Below, in pieces: positions 18,275 through 28,209 of a stretch of DNA of 64,000 bases. The stretch spans positions 124,001 through 188,000 of the forward strand of contig NZ_JAYGHP010000005.1 of assembly GCF_034932065.1 (NCBI RefSeq), written 5' to 3'. This DNA comes from Crocosphaera sp. UHCC 0190 (GTDB lineage Bacteria > Cyanobacteriota > Cyanobacteriia > Cyanobacteriales > Microcystaceae). Every line of letters starts with the position of its first letter. Within the stretch, counting starts at the first letter, position 1. The position numbers and the translations under genes were made by a program. The notes under the pieces are model-generated. The model saw only the letters and a program-made list of their open reading frames with translations. It was not told the DNA's origin and did not search any database.

Positions 18275-21076
18275 ATGTTTTTAAAACAAACTAACCAAGT
18301 CATAAAAAAACTGCCCTTACAAGCAGTTTTGATTGTTCCATTTGTGTTACAAATTGTGGGGACAGTTGGATTAGTTGGCTATATTTCTTTTCGCAATGGA
18401 CAAGTATCAGTTAATAATTTAGCGAATCAATTAATGGGGGAAGTAACTAACCAAATTTCTGCCCGTCTACAAAATTATTTAGATGCACCTAATCAAGTTA
18501 ATCAACTTAACAAAAATGCGCTAGATTTAGATCATTTAGATTTCAACAATCTCCAAACAATGGAACCTCATTTTTGGCGACAAAGTCAGGTTTTTAATTC
18601 AATTAGTTATCTTCAATTTGGTCGTAAAGATGGGGAATTTGTTGGTCTGGCAGTTAATGATGATGGAACTCTTAATTATCAGGTAACAGAATTTACTGGA
18701 ACCCTACGAACTTATGAAATTGATCCCCAAGGAAAACGGGGTAAACTGTTAAAAATTGCTCCTAATTTTGATGCTCGTGTTCGACCTTGGTATTTGGTTC
18801 CTAAACAAGCAAATAAACCTGCCTGGACTGATATTTATTCTTGGGTAAGTCCCCCCACTTTAGCTATTACTTTAGGGCAACCTTATTATGATAATAAAGG
18901 CATATTTAAAGGGATACTCGCCACGGATTTAACTATTGCTCAAATTAGTGATTTTTTGCGGGGTTTAAATTTAGGTGAATCAGGAAAAACTTATATTATA
19001 GAAAGATCAGGAAACTTGGTAGCTAGTTCTTCTCACCAGAATTCTTTTATTATTAAAAATAAACGCCCCCAAAGGTTAGCTGCAATTGACATTAATGATC
19101 CATTAATTCAGCAAACAACTCAATATTTACAGAAGAAATTTAAGGACTTTCATCTAATTAATAAACCTCAGCAATTGACGGTTGAAATTAATGGCGATCG
19201 CCAATTTATTCAAGTGGTTCCCTGGCAAGATAAATTTGGATTAGATTGGTTAATTGTGGTGGTAGTTCCTGAATCAGATTTCATGGGACAAATTAATCAA
19301 AATACTGATAATACTATCATCCTTTGTTTATTCGCTTTAATTTTAGCTATTTGGATTGGTATTTTAACAGCAAAATGGGTGACATATCCCATTCTAAAAC
19401 TCAATGAAAGTGCTAAAAAAATTGGGGAAGGAAACTATCATAAAATAGATATAGATAGAGAAGATGAACTAGGGGAATTAGTAAAATCTTTTAACCTAAT
19501 GACTAAACAATTAGAAGATAGTTTTAATTTATTAGAAAAACGAGTTCAAGAACGCACAAATGAGTTAGAATTAGCTAGAGAAAAAGCGGAAAGTGCGAAT
19601 CAAGCAAAAAGTGAATTTTTGGCGAATATGAGTCATGAAATTAGAACCCCTATGAATGCGATTTTAGGGTTTAGTGAGTTACTGCAAGACTCAGTTACTG
19701 ATTCTCATACCCTTTCCCATGTGATGGCGATTAATTCTGCGGGAAAAACCCTATTAGCATTAATTAATGATATTCTGGATTTATCGAAAATAGAAGCGGG
19801 AAAACTATCGGTTAATTATGTCCCAGTTAATCTCTCTTTACTCCTGGAAGAAATCTATCATATTTTTTTACAAAAAGTTGCGGAAAAACAGCTTGATTTT
19901 CACCTTGAAATTGCTCCAGATGTTCCCACTATTATCTTATTTGATGAAGTTCGTTTACGTCAAATTCTCTTTAATATTGTAGGTAATGCGATTAAATTTA
20001 CAGATCAAGGATATATTAAAATTAAGGTCAATAACCTTGGTAATATAAATCAGATTAATGAACCCCTGAAAACCACGATTAAAATAACCATAGAAGATAC
20101 TGGAATTGGTATTCCACTGAATCAACAAGATAAAATTTTTGATGCTTTTACTCAAATTGAAGAAAGCAGTACCAAACAATATGAAGGGACAGGGTTGGGA
20201 CTGACAATTACCAAAAAACTGACTGACATTTTACAAGGGACAATTTATCTCCAAAGTCAACTAGGAAAAGGCAGTGTTTTTACCTTTGTTTTTCCTAATA
20301 TTACAATTTTAGAAGAAACTGAATTCCTGAATAACATCCCCAGATTAGACCATGATTTTGAGCAATTTTCTAAATTAATGATTCTCATTGTTGATGATGT
20401 AAAATCTAATCGCAATTTAATCGCCAATTATTTGACGAATACCCACCATAATTTGCTCTTTGCAACTAATGGTTTAGACGCGATTGATAAAACATTAGAA
20501 TACCTCCCCGATTTAATTTTATTGGATTTGAGAATGCCTAATTTAGATGGAGAAAAAACTGCCAAATTCTTAAAAGACAATCCGAAAACTAAACATATTC
20601 CCATTATTATTATTACCGCTTCCCTTCTGCAAAATGAAGAAGAGAAACTCAAAAAAGTTTGTGACGGATTTTTAAGAAAACCTGTTAGTCGGTCTGAATT
20701 AGTGCTAAAATTGGAAGAGATATTTCCCACTGTACAATTATCCCACCGAGAGACTCAGCAGCAACAGGAATCTGACGAAAACATTATATTAGTGACGACA
20801 GAAAACAGAGAAATGCTGCAAGACCTCTTAGATAATTGCTATCAAGAACAAGACAATTGGCAAAAATTATGTCAGACCATGATTAGTGGTGATTTACGAA
20901 AATTTGCTCAAAAACTAAACACTTGGGGAGAAGAATATCAATATTATCCTCTTCTCAACTACGGAAAAATCCTGGCCCGACAGATACAGGAATTAGCCAT
21001 CGATGATTTACCCAAAACCCTAGATCAATTTGAAGACATTGTTAAAAAATTAGAGAATTTACTGAAAAATACTTGA
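18275..21076 (+). CDS. hybrid sensor histidine kinase (Cache-HAMP-HisKA-HATPase-REC)
   Basis: 933 residues. TM1 is about 15-37; an extracytoplasmic double-Cache sensor spans about 40-340 (RPWY in its ligand-pocket region); TM2 is about 348-366; HAMP about 367-420; then a coiled coil. The HisKA H-box is [11 protein letters not shown] with phosphorylated His454. The HATPase has NAIKFT, DTGIGI and GTGLGLT. A receiver domain starts near 700 with Asp751 (LLDLRMPN). Residues about 795-933 are helical and Hpt-like in size but lack the Hpt histidine. The ligand and output regulator are unknown. No response regulator gene is adjacent. Confidence 0.9.
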   Translation: MFLKQTNQVIKKLPLQAVLIVPFVLQIVGTVGLVGYISFRNGQVSVNNLANQLMGEVTNQISARLQNYLDAPNQVNQLNKNALDLDHLDFNNLQTMEPHFWRQSQVFNSISYLQFGRKDGEFVGLAVNDDGTLNYQVTEFTGTLRTYEIDPQGKRGKLLKIAPNFDARVRPWYLVPKQANKPAWTDIYSWVSPPTLAITLGQPYYDNKGIFKGILATDLTIAQISDFLRGLNLGESGKTYIIERSGNLVASSSHQNSFIIKNKRPQRLAAIDINDPLIQQTTQYLQKKFKDFHLINKPQQLTVEINGDRQFIQVVPWQDKFGLDWLIVVVVPESDFMGQINQNTDNTIILCLFALILAIWIGILTAKWVTYPILKLNESAKKIGEGNYHKIDIDREDELGELVKSFNLMTKQLEDSFNLLEKRVQERTNELELAREKAESANQAKSEFLANMSHEIRTPMNAILGFSELLQDSVTDSHTLSHVMAINSAGKTLLALINDILDLSKIEAGKLSVNYVPVNLSLLLEEIYHIFLQKVAEKQLDFHLEIAPDVPTIILFDEVRLRQILFNIVGNAIKFTDQGYIKIKVNNLGNINQINEPLKTTIKITIEDTGIGIPLNQQDKIFDAFTQIEESSTKQYEGTGLGLTITKKLTDILQGTIYLQSQLGKGSVFTFVFPNITILEETEFLNNIPRLDHDFEQFSKLMILIVDDVKSNRNLIANYLTNTHHNLLFATNGLDAIDKTLEYLPDLILLDLRMPNLDGEKTAKFLKDNPKTKHIPIIIITASLLQNEEEKLKKVCDGFLRKPVSRSELVLKLEEIFPTVQLSHRETQQQQESDENIILVTTENREMLQDLLDNCYQEQDNWQKLCQTMISGDLRKFAQKLNTWGEEYQYYPLLNYGKILARQIQELAIDDLPKTLDQFEDIVKKLENLLKNT

Positions 21077-21160
21077 TTTCTAAACAATTTTATGTTTCTC
21101 TTATAAAATTCTTAGTAATTTGATGATTTCATAGACAATCAAAATTCATCGTTAAACTTT

Positions 21161-21190
21161 TGTAGAGACATTTCACAAAACGTCTCTACA
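21161..21190. terminator. inverted repeat TGTAGAGAC / GTCTCTACA between convergent genes
   Basis: 9-base arms with an 12-base centre between the kinase (plus) and pilC (minus). It belongs to the same repeat family as 15530-15557 and could end transcription from either side. Confidence 0.5.
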
Positions 21191-21212
21191 TCCCTTAGAT
21201 TCTCTAGATTTC

Positions 21213-22427
21213 TTAACCAAGTTGATCGAAGATTTTGAACATAGGTAGATACATTGATAAGAGAATTACCCCTACCATACCAGCAATTAAAACCATCATC
21301 AACGGTTCAATAATACTGGTTAATGCTTTCACCGATTGTTCAACTTCATCCTCATAGAAATCCGCAACTTTCATCATCATCGCATCCAGTTCCCCTGTTT
21401 CTTCCCCAATACAAATCATTTGAATAGCTAACTGCGGGAAAACATTAGCATTTTGTAGGGCCAAACTCATCATTCCCCCTTGTTGAATTTCTGCTTGGGC
21501 CCCGGCAATTGCATTAGAAATAACCTTATTTCCGACGGTATTACAGACAATTTCTAAAGAGGTTAAAATGGGAACCCCTGAACGCATTAAAGTCCCAAAA
21601 ACCCGACAAAAACGAGCCACTGCTGACTTTTCATTTAAGTCACCAAAGAGAGGCATTTTTAAGAAAAATTTATCAATTTGTAAGCGACCCATAGGGGTTT
21701 TATAGTATTGTTTAATGGCAAAGACAAAGCCAATAACTGAAACAATAGGAATCAAAATTTTCCAACTCCGCATAATACCACTGAGGTAGAGCATAAATTG
21801 GGTTAAAGCAGGTAATTCTGTCCCTAAATCTTGGAAAATTTTAGCAAAAACAGGAATTAAAAAGATAGTCATAGCAAAGAAAACAACCACAGCCAAAAAA
21901 CCAACTGTAACCGGATAGGCCATCGCTGATTTAATTTGGTTTTGTAGTCTTGCCATATCTTCTAAAAGTTTTGCTAAACGGTTAAGAACTTCATCCAGAA
22001 CCCCCCCAGTTTCTCCAGCTTCTACCATACTGACATATAGCTGATCAAAACAGTCAGGATGCTTGGCTAAAGCTTCTGATAAACTAACCCCTTGTTGCAC
22101 CTCAGCACTAATAGCAACTAAGGCTTTTTTCATTTTAGGATTACTAGCTTGATCAGATAAAACCCCTAAACATCGAACAATAGCAACCCCCGCATTAATC
22201 ATCACAGAAAACTGACGAGAGAAGATTGCTTTATCCTTGACTTTAACCGTATTTAGCATAGATTCTATGCCAGAAAAGTCAAATTCCATTCCTGCCTTTT
22301 TAATTTTTCCAATAGCAGGATATTGTTGTCTAAGCATTGCCCTAGCTTGTTCAGGGGACATAGCTTCTACTTTCGTCTTGGAAATTTTTCCTTTCGCATC
22401 TTTAACTTGAGCAATATAGGTAGGCAT
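21213..22427 (-). CDS. pilC: type IV pilus inner-membrane platform protein PilC
   Basis: 404 residues, the standard length. Two T2SSF/GspF domains (about 68-190 and 271-392) are separated by membrane helices near 170-190 and 220-240, with a third at about 375-400. PilC links the extension and retraction ATPases to the pilin pathway in the inner membrane. It is the last gene of a pilB-pilT-pilC operon, the arrangement found in Synechocystis, where these genes serve motility and DNA uptake. Confidence 0.93.
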   Translation of the reverse strand: MPTYIAQVKDAKGKISKTKVEAMSPEQARAMLRQQYPAIGKIKKAGMEFDFSGIESMLNTVKVKDKAIFSRQFSVMINAGVAIVRCLGVLSDQASNPKMKKALVAISAEVQQGVSLSEALAKHPDCFDQLYVSMVEAGETGGVLDEVLNRLAKLLEDMARLQNQIKSAMAYPVTVGFLAVVVFFAMTIFLIPVFAKIFQDLGTELPALTQFMLYLSGIMRSWKILIPIVSVIGFVFAIKQYYKTPMGRLQIDKFFLKMPLFGDLNEKSAVARFCRVFGTLMRSGVPILTSLEIVCNTVGNKVISNAIAGAQAEIQQGGMMSLALQNANVFPQLAIQMICIGEETGELDAMMMKVADFYEDEVEQSVKALTSIIEPLMMVLIAGMVGVILLSMYLPMFKIFDQLG

Positions 22428-22470
22428 CTTTTTTTAGGAATAATGAACAATCAATTATTAATCATTAAAA

Positions 22471-23583
22471 TTAGAGACGAGCCTTGGCTTTTATGCCAGT
22501 CGTTGCGCCGCCAATTAACCGTTGTAATTCATCGGGTCTACCACTTTTAGAGACAGCTTCTTCAAAAGAAACCATGCCACTAACAACCATACTAGCCAAA
22601 GCTTGTTCCATCGTTTGCATTCCTAATTTCATCCCTGTTTGAATAGCAGAATAAACTTGACCCGCTTTTCCTTCTCGCATCAGGTTAGCAATAGCAGGAG
22701 TAACAATCATAATTTCTTGGGCCATTGCTCGTCCAAACTCTCCTGGTTTGGGGCTTTTCTTTTTAACCAAACATTGACTAAACACCGCAATCAAAGAGTT
22801 AGATAACATGGCTCGAATTTGAGCCTGTTGGTTAGCAGGAAATACGTCAACAATCCGGTCAATCGTACCTGCGGCTGAATTAGTGTGTAAGGTGCCAAAA
22901 ACTAAGTGTCCAGTTTCTGCGGCAGTGATGGCTAAAGCAATGGTTTCTAAATCCCGCATTTCCCCCACCAGAATGATGTCTGGATCTTCCCGTAAAGAAG
23001 CTTTTAAAGCATTAGCAAAAGATTTCGTATCTTCCCCTTTTTGCCGTTGATGAAAGAGGCTTTTAATATTAGGAAAAACGTATTCAATGGGATCTTCTAC
23101 CGTTAGAATATGTTCTCCTCTAGTACGATTAATTAAATCTAAAATAGCAGCCAGGGTTGTCGTTTTTCCTGACCCCGTTTGTCCGGTAACTAACACCATA
23201 CCCCGTGGACGTTCCGCCATTTCTCGGACAATTGTGGGTAAACCTAACTGTTCAAAATTAGGAATTTTAGAAGATAAAGCCCGTAAACAAGCAGCATAAC
23301 AACCCCGTTCTTTATAAACATTGACCCGAAACCGAGCTAACCCTTTAACCCCATAAGAACAGTCTAATTCCCAATTTTGTTCTAACTCTTTCCGTTGAGT
23401 ATTATTGAGCATACTAAAAATCAATTTTTGACTTTCTTGAGGAGAAAGGGGTTCTTCGTCAATCGGGGCCAATTTCCCACTAATACGGAAGTAAATAGGC
23501 GCACCCGCTTGGATGTGCATATCAGAGCCACCCATCTCCACAAGTTGCTCCATTAAGTCTTCAATCATCATATCCATCGCCAT
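22471..23583 (-). CDS. pilT: type IV pilus retraction ATPase PilT
   Basis: 370 residues. PilT pulls pili back using ATP. An N-terminal PAS-like domain (about 1-100) is followed by the RecA-like ATPase with Walker A GQTGSGKTTT (about 132-141), an Asp box/Walker B with DPDIILVGEMRD, and the His box TAAETGHLVFGTLHTN. The AIRAML motif of PilT is present (AQIRAMLSNSL). The C-terminus is short and basic, as in cyanobacterial PilT1. It lies 43 bases before pilC and 27 bases after pilB. Confidence 0.95.
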   Translation of the reverse strand: MAMDMMIEDLMEQLVEMGGSDMHIQAGAPIYFRISGKLAPIDEEPLSPQESQKLIFSMLNNTQRKELEQNWELDCSYGVKGLARFRVNVYKERGCYAACLRALSSKIPNFEQLGLPTIVREMAERPRGMVLVTGQTGSGKTTTLAAILDLINRTRGEHILTVEDPIEYVFPNIKSLFHQRQKGEDTKSFANALKASLREDPDIILVGEMRDLETIALAITAAETGHLVFGTLHTNSAAGTIDRIVDVFPANQQAQIRAMLSNSLIAVFSQCLVKKKSPKPGEFGRAMAQEIMIVTPAIANLMREGKAGQVYSAIQTGMKLGMQTMEQALASMVVSGMVSFEEAVSKSGRPDELQRLIGGATTGIKAKARL

Positions 23584-23610
23584 GATTTTGCCTCCTAAAA
23601 TTGAGTTAAG

Positions 23611-25635
23611 TTAGTTGTTAATAAATCTGGGGGTCATACAATAGGGACAGTCCATCCACTCCGGTTGTAATTCTGCAGAACAGGTTTTACATTCGAGAGA
23701 ACTCTTGCGCTTGGCTTTTAATTCTGCTTCTAGTCCCGTATCAGTAAATGTGACCCTTTCCACTTCTTCTAGGGTGGTGTAGCCTTCTTGTACCAGTTGC
23801 AAACTATAAGCCAGAATGGTGATCATTCCTTCTTCAACGGCCGCTTCTTTAATGCGATCAGTGGTGGCCCCCTCATTAACTAAGCTTTGGATACGTTCTG
23901 TATTCCGCATCACTTCGTAAACCCCAACCCGTCCTTTGTAACCAGTACCACTACATTTTTGACATAATGTTCCTTGAGTTTTGGCCTCTGTAATTTCCTC
24001 TGGGGTTAATTTATTCGCTTTGTAAATGGTTACTTCCTCTTCATTGGAGGCCGATAGGCCAAAACGGGCTAATTCCGCTTTTTTAGGGTTATAAGGGACG
24101 CGACATTCACTACAAACTCGTCGCATTAACCGTTGTGCTAATACCCCTAATAACGCCCCAGAGATCATAAAGGGTTCTACCCCCATTTCATCCAAACGGG
24201 CGATCGCACCAGCAGCATCATTAGTGTGTAAGGTAGTTAAGACCAAGTGACCCGTTAACGCCGCTTCAATCGCAGTTTTCGCCGTTTCTACGTCCCTAGT
24301 TTCCCCCACCAGAATGACATCGGGATCTTGTCGCATAAATGCCCGTAAAATCGAGGCGAAGTTCATGCCTTTTTCCCGAATTACCTGAACTTGGGTAATA
24401 CCTGGCAAAGAGTATTCAATCGGATCTTCGGCGGTGCTGATATTAACATCTGGATGATTTCTTTCGGCCAACACCGAATACAAACTGGTAGACTTACCAC
24501 TTCCCGTCGGCCCCGTTACCAAGAATAAACCAAAGGGACGACTGGCCAAGTCTCTAACAATTTGTAGGGTTTCTTGGTTGGTAATTAATTTATCTAACCC
24601 TAATTGGGTGGCGGAGTTGTCTAAGATCCGTAAACAAACTTTCTCACCATAGCGACTCGGTAGGGTATTAACCCGAAAGTCTACCTTTCGTCCTTGATAA
24701 ATCCGTCGAATCTTCCCATCTTGTGGTAAACGACGTTCAGCAATATCTAAGTCAGACATAATTTTGAACCGCGCCACCACCGCCGGGGTGACTTTTCGGG
24801 GCAGGGGATCAAAGGCTTGAACCAGTACCCCATCCTTACGGAAACGAACCCTTAAGGTTTCTTCTTGGGGTTCAATGTGAATGTCTGATGTGCCTTCTTG
24901 GAGGGCTTTGGCCAGGATTTTATTAACTAAATTAATAACGGGGGCTTCATGGGCATCATTGGAGTCAAGGGCATCATGACTTTCATCACTCGACTCAGCC
25001 ATACTAGCATCGAGGTTGCCCACGATGTCGGTGAGATCAGCCATCTTTTGGAGGGCTTGCTCTTTGGTTAACCGTTCATTTTCTAGATCAATTTCCCCTT
25101 GAAGTTCATGATACTGTTCTAATAGTCGGTCATAATCTTCTTGGGTAATGACCATCCGTCGCAAATCGAGGTTTCTGGCCCGTAAAATGCGGTTGAGTTC
25201 ATCCTGGGCCGCTAAGTTATCGGGATCAACCATGGCCACCAAAACCGATGGGGGTGTGCCATCATGTTTGGAAAGGGGCAAGAGTTTGTGGCGGCGACAA
25301 ATATCAAAAGGAATTAATGCGTTAATTAATTCGGCCATCTCTCGATCGGCAACCGGAGACACCTCTGGATCGATGGAATCGACACCGTACAGAATTTTGA
25401 GTTCAAATAAGTGGTGTTTTTTATATTGCCGGATTAGATCAGGGGGTAACTGTTTACCTGTCATCACTTGTAAGACATCGGTCAAGGGACGACCAGTCTT
25501 ACGGGTTTCGACAAGGGCTTGTTTCATCTGATCAGGGCCGACAAAACCTGCTTCGATCAGTTTGTTACCAAAGGGAGAAAAGTAATTCCGCAGGGCAACG
25601 GCCCGACTGCGTTTTGAAGAAGGCGAATAAGTCAT
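23611..25635 (-). CDS. pilB: type IV pilus extension ATPase PilB
   Basis: 674 residues. N-terminal T2SSE_N domain (about 60-190), an acidic linker, then the hexameric ATPase (about 220-610) with Walker A GPTGSGKST, Walker B DPDVILVGETRD and the zinc-binding four-cysteine insert (CSEC...CQKC). PilB drives pilus assembly at the inner membrane. The extreme C-terminus carries a second four-cysteine motif, CKTC...CPYC (about 650-668), not found in the proteobacterial enzymes I know. It is the first gene of the pil operon. Confidence 0.94.
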   Translation of the reverse strand: MTYSPSSKRSRAVALRNYFSPFGNKLIEAGFVGPDQMKQALVETRKTGRPLTDVLQVMTGKQLPPDLIRQYKKHHLFELKILYGVDSIDPEVSPVADREMAELINALIPFDICRRHKLLPLSKHDGTPPSVLVAMVDPDNLAAQDELNRILRARNLDLRRMVITQEDYDRLLEQYHELQGEIDLENERLTKEQALQKMADLTDIVGNLDASMAESSDESHDALDSNDAHEAPVINLVNKILAKALQEGTSDIHIEPQEETLRVRFRKDGVLVQAFDPLPRKVTPAVVARFKIMSDLDIAERRLPQDGKIRRIYQGRKVDFRVNTLPSRYGEKVCLRILDNSATQLGLDKLITNQETLQIVRDLASRPFGLFLVTGPTGSGKSTSLYSVLAERNHPDVNISTAEDPIEYSLPGITQVQVIREKGMNFASILRAFMRQDPDVILVGETRDVETAKTAIEAALTGHLVLTTLHTNDAAGAIARLDEMGVEPFMISGALLGVLAQRLMRRVCSECRVPYNPKKAELARFGLSASNEEEVTIYKANKLTPEEITEAKTQGTLCQKCSGTGYKGRVGVYEVMRNTERIQSLVNEGATTDRIKEAAVEEGMITILAYSLQLVQEGYTTLEEVERVTFTDTGLEAELKAKRKSSLECKTCSAELQPEWMDCPYCMTPRFINN

Positions 25636-25742
25636 AAGGCAGTAATCATAGCTGCTTACCTATTCAGTGTTCCCAATCTTGTGATCGAAATTACCATGTT
25701 GGGTAAGAATTGTTGCTATGAGTAATTGCACAAAATTCCTGT

Positions 25743-25766
25743 AGGGGCGAACGGCTGTTCGCCCCT
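25743..25766. repeat. palindrome AGGGGCGAAC-GGCT-GTTCGCCCCT
   Basis: A perfect 10-bp stem with a four-base loop. Relatives occur at 36731-36751, 40371-40398 and 47890-47917. It is a dispersed palindromic repeat that can form a hairpin. Confidence 0.75.
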
Positions 25767-25882
25767 GCCGTGGGACAAGGGTTTTGGCCTTCGTAATTAA
25801 ATTATTTAGACAACAGTGTTAATAATTTCTGGAATTCTGGGCACACTAAGTTTAGTTAAATCTAGTCAGCTTAGATAAAGAC

Positions 25883-25987
25883 TTGACCTATCAAAACTCT
25901 TTTAATTATTAGTTTTTTTCTCCCGATGTCTTCTAAGAACTCATTGATATTCTCCTACTTGACCTCGATTAATTATCGGGGTTTTTT
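25883..25987 (+). ncRNA. possible small RNA between pilB and the GH57 gene
   Basis: A plus-strand hairpin followed by six T (CCTCGAT at 25963-25969, ATCGGGG at 25975-25981, TTTTTT at 25982-25987) looks like a terminator, yet both neighbouring genes lie on the minus strand. Upstream is TTGACC (25883-25888) and, 15 bases on, AATTAT, a weak promoter pair. A transcript of about 70 bases would contain an unpaired CTCCTAC stretch able to pair with ribosome-binding sites. There is no frame of useful length in it. This is inference only. Confidence 0.35.
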
Positions 25988-26009
25988 GTTGTTTAAAAAA
26001 TACAAAATA

Positions 26010-26044
26010 AAAAAAGATCGCCCCTAATTAAGAGAAGCGATCGC
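26010..26044 (-). terminator. terminator of the GH57 gene
   Basis: On the minus strand GATCGC (26042-26037) pairs with GCGATC (26021-26016), and the hairpin is followed by TTTTTT. It lies just past the GH57 stop. The stem overlaps a HIP1 octamer. Confidence 0.6.
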
Positions 26045-26071
26045 CTTTAATGTACCCAACAATTCTGAAAG

Positions 26072-27556
26072 TTATTTGACTAACTTTTCGCCGCGATTAT
26101 AAAGTTCACGGGCGTAGTCTGTCCAAGTTCCCTGGCCCCAATAACGGAAACAGCTAGTTTCCACTAATAAGGTGTATAACAGAGCTTCCTGATATTCAGG
26201 AGTTCTGGTAACATTGGGATCTTGTTGCACTAAAGAATCGAATTTCGCGTGAAAATCAGCACTGAGTTGGTTCATGGGTTCTAGAACGTTTTCGTAACCG
26301 GAAACCCAACTTAAGTCATCTGTCCAAGATGCACCGTCCATGTGGAATTGGTGATCGTTGGCGTTTAAATCGGCGATCGCATTGGCAACTGCTTCTGGGG
26401 TAACATTGTTAATATCTACCTTGTTCCAGATTTTGTGTTGTCCTTTGGCCTGACAAACGGGATAATCATCAGGATTGACCCCATTGGCTTCTAAGAGTTC
26501 AATATACTCAGTGCCATTGAATCCCACCACATCAGAATTATCCTTAATGTTATGCCAAGTCGGATTAAATCCGTTGGGGAATTCATTCATCATCACACCG
26601 CCATTTTCCCCGTCAGCAATTTGGGAAACACAGCAAGGTACTTCTACATTGCCAATTTTTTGCCGTCCCCGTGATTTGGCCTCATGATAGGGCTGCATTT
26701 GGGCGACTAATTTAGTATCAGATCCCTGAGTTTTAATTAAGGCCGTAATACTGATGACTTCACCATGAGAATTACGGGCCACTAAACGGTTAGGAACATA
26801 TCTATCATCACCCAATAGGTTAGCACCGTCTAAGCGTTCGACGGAATGTTCTTGCACCAATAACCAACGATAACCGCACTCTTTAAGAGCTTTGATATAT
26901 TCGTAAAGGGTATCAGGGTTATTAGGTAGGTGCATTTCTGGAGGAGAAAAGCCTTTAACCCGTTTCAGGGCATCATAACCAAACATAGAGGCAAATTGAT
27001 GTTGCCATGCCTGAATTTGTAATTTTAAGTCAGGAATGGGGGTAGAAGGAGCAACAGCATGACTCCACATGGTTCCTAACCATTCTACATAAGGCTGGTA
27101 TTGGGGATCACAAGCAATGCGCTTGAGGTTATTAAGAATGTCATCCCGTCCCATTTGTTGGAGTCCCCAGAAAAGATTTCCTGAATAGTCCAACATAATG
27201 CGAGGATTACAACCATTAGCCACTAATTCGGGGATAAAATCACCCATGCGGCTATAACACCAAGCAAAAACCCCTGCGTTATGATTATCGCCCATTCCTT
27301 GATTTTCAAACATATTTTGGAGGTTACTAACTAACGCTCCGTTGGCACCAGCAGGAATGGTGGGTTGGTGCATATGAAGGGCGCAAGCAAAACCCGCTTT
27401 AATATTGCTTAAATTGATGTTGGAAGTGGGTAAGAAAACCTGATCATTGTTTTGAACAATTGAAGTGATTTCTGCTTCCCAACCACTGATTGGTGGTAAT
27501 TCTGGTTTTAATCCTTGGATATTCGTTCCATTGGAGGCGGGTGCTGTAGCAATCAT
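26072..27556 (-). CDS. glycoside hydrolase family 57 protein
   Basis: 494 residues. The family 57 motif 1 is seen as ALHMHQPTIP (about 59-68), and a PPEMH motif (about residue 210) precedes the central barrel. The GH57 family includes alpha-amylases, 4-alpha-glucanotransferases and branching enzymes acting on glycogen or maltodextrins. This type is widespread in cyanobacteria without an assigned substrate. There is no signal peptide, so it acts in the cytosol. It is monocistronic and followed by a terminator. Confidence 0.85.
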   Translation of the reverse strand: MIATAPASNGTNIQGLKPELPPISGWEAEITSIVQNNDQVFLPTSNINLSNIKAGFACALHMHQPTIPAGANGALVSNLQNMFENQGMGDNHNAGVFAWCYSRMGDFIPELVANGCNPRIMLDYSGNLFWGLQQMGRDDILNNLKRIACDPQYQPYVEWLGTMWSHAVAPSTPIPDLKLQIQAWQHQFASMFGYDALKRVKGFSPPEMHLPNNPDTLYEYIKALKECGYRWLLVQEHSVERLDGANLLGDDRYVPNRLVARNSHGEVISITALIKTQGSDTKLVAQMQPYHEAKSRGRQKIGNVEVPCCVSQIADGENGGVMMNEFPNGFNPTWHNIKDNSDVVGFNGTEYIELLEANGVNPDDYPVCQAKGQHKIWNKVDINNVTPEAVANAIADLNANDHQFHMDGASWTDDLSWVSGYENVLEPMNQLSADFHAKFDSLVQQDPNVTRTPEYQEALLYTLLVETSCFRYWGQGTWTDYARELYNRGEKLVK

Positions 27557-27872
27557 ACTTATTTATTTTCCTTCGATTCTTGATAGGGATAATTTAGCTA
27601 CTCATCACACTTAAAGCAAATTAATCTCCTGCTTTGAATCATACTATACATTTTTGATTTGTAAACCTTAAGATTTACCTAAATTGTCATGATTTGTTGA
27701 TGATTTGAGGGAATGAATGGGGTGAAATAGAAGTCACTAGGGGCTGGTTTTCTAGGGGAGATTTTTAGTCAAAATTACGGATGAAATATTGATTTACATG
27801 ATCTGAAAAGTTTTGTGGAGTTACAGGGAATACTAGCCATAGAGATCTCAGCTTAAACCAAGATTGACTCCT

Positions 27873-28145
27873 ATGGCACAAGCACACAAAACCAAACGAA
27901 GTATTGCTGCAACTCCCGCAGGAAAACGCAAGCTTAGAGAAGCCCAAAAATCAAAAAGTGGTGAACGAATTACTTATGAAGATATAGAAGAATTATTAGA
28001 ATTTCATGTGTCTAGAAGTACCATTGAACGGTTTTTTCGGGGAAAAGCGGTAGATATTGCCAATGCTATCAGCATTACACAGGCACTCGGATTAAACTTA
28101 GAGGAAGTGGTTGAAATCGTTCAATACAGTGAGTTTGTTCCATAG
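27873..28145 (+). CDS. small lone helix-turn-helix protein
   Basis: 90 residues from the ATG at 27873; an in-frame TTG at 27864 is less likely. The first 30 residues are very basic. Residues about 38-85 form a Cro-like HTH (ITYEDIEELLEFHVSRSTIERFFRG, then ITQALGLNLEEV). The same HTH shape is found at the N-terminus of cyanobacterial NACHT/WD40 STAND proteins, but here it stands alone. It is probably DNA-binding. It has its own upstream region and a downstream phytol kinase gene 64 bases away. Confidence 0.65.
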   Translation: MAQAHKTKRSIAATPAGKRKLREAQKSKSGERITYEDIEELLEFHVSRSTIERFFRGKAVDIANAISITQALGLNLEEVVEIVQYSEFVP

Positions 28146-28209
28146 GACTTCTACTTCTGACCGCCTTTAATATAACCTGATAAGAGTAAATCTTTTCTTT
28201 GACTGTACA

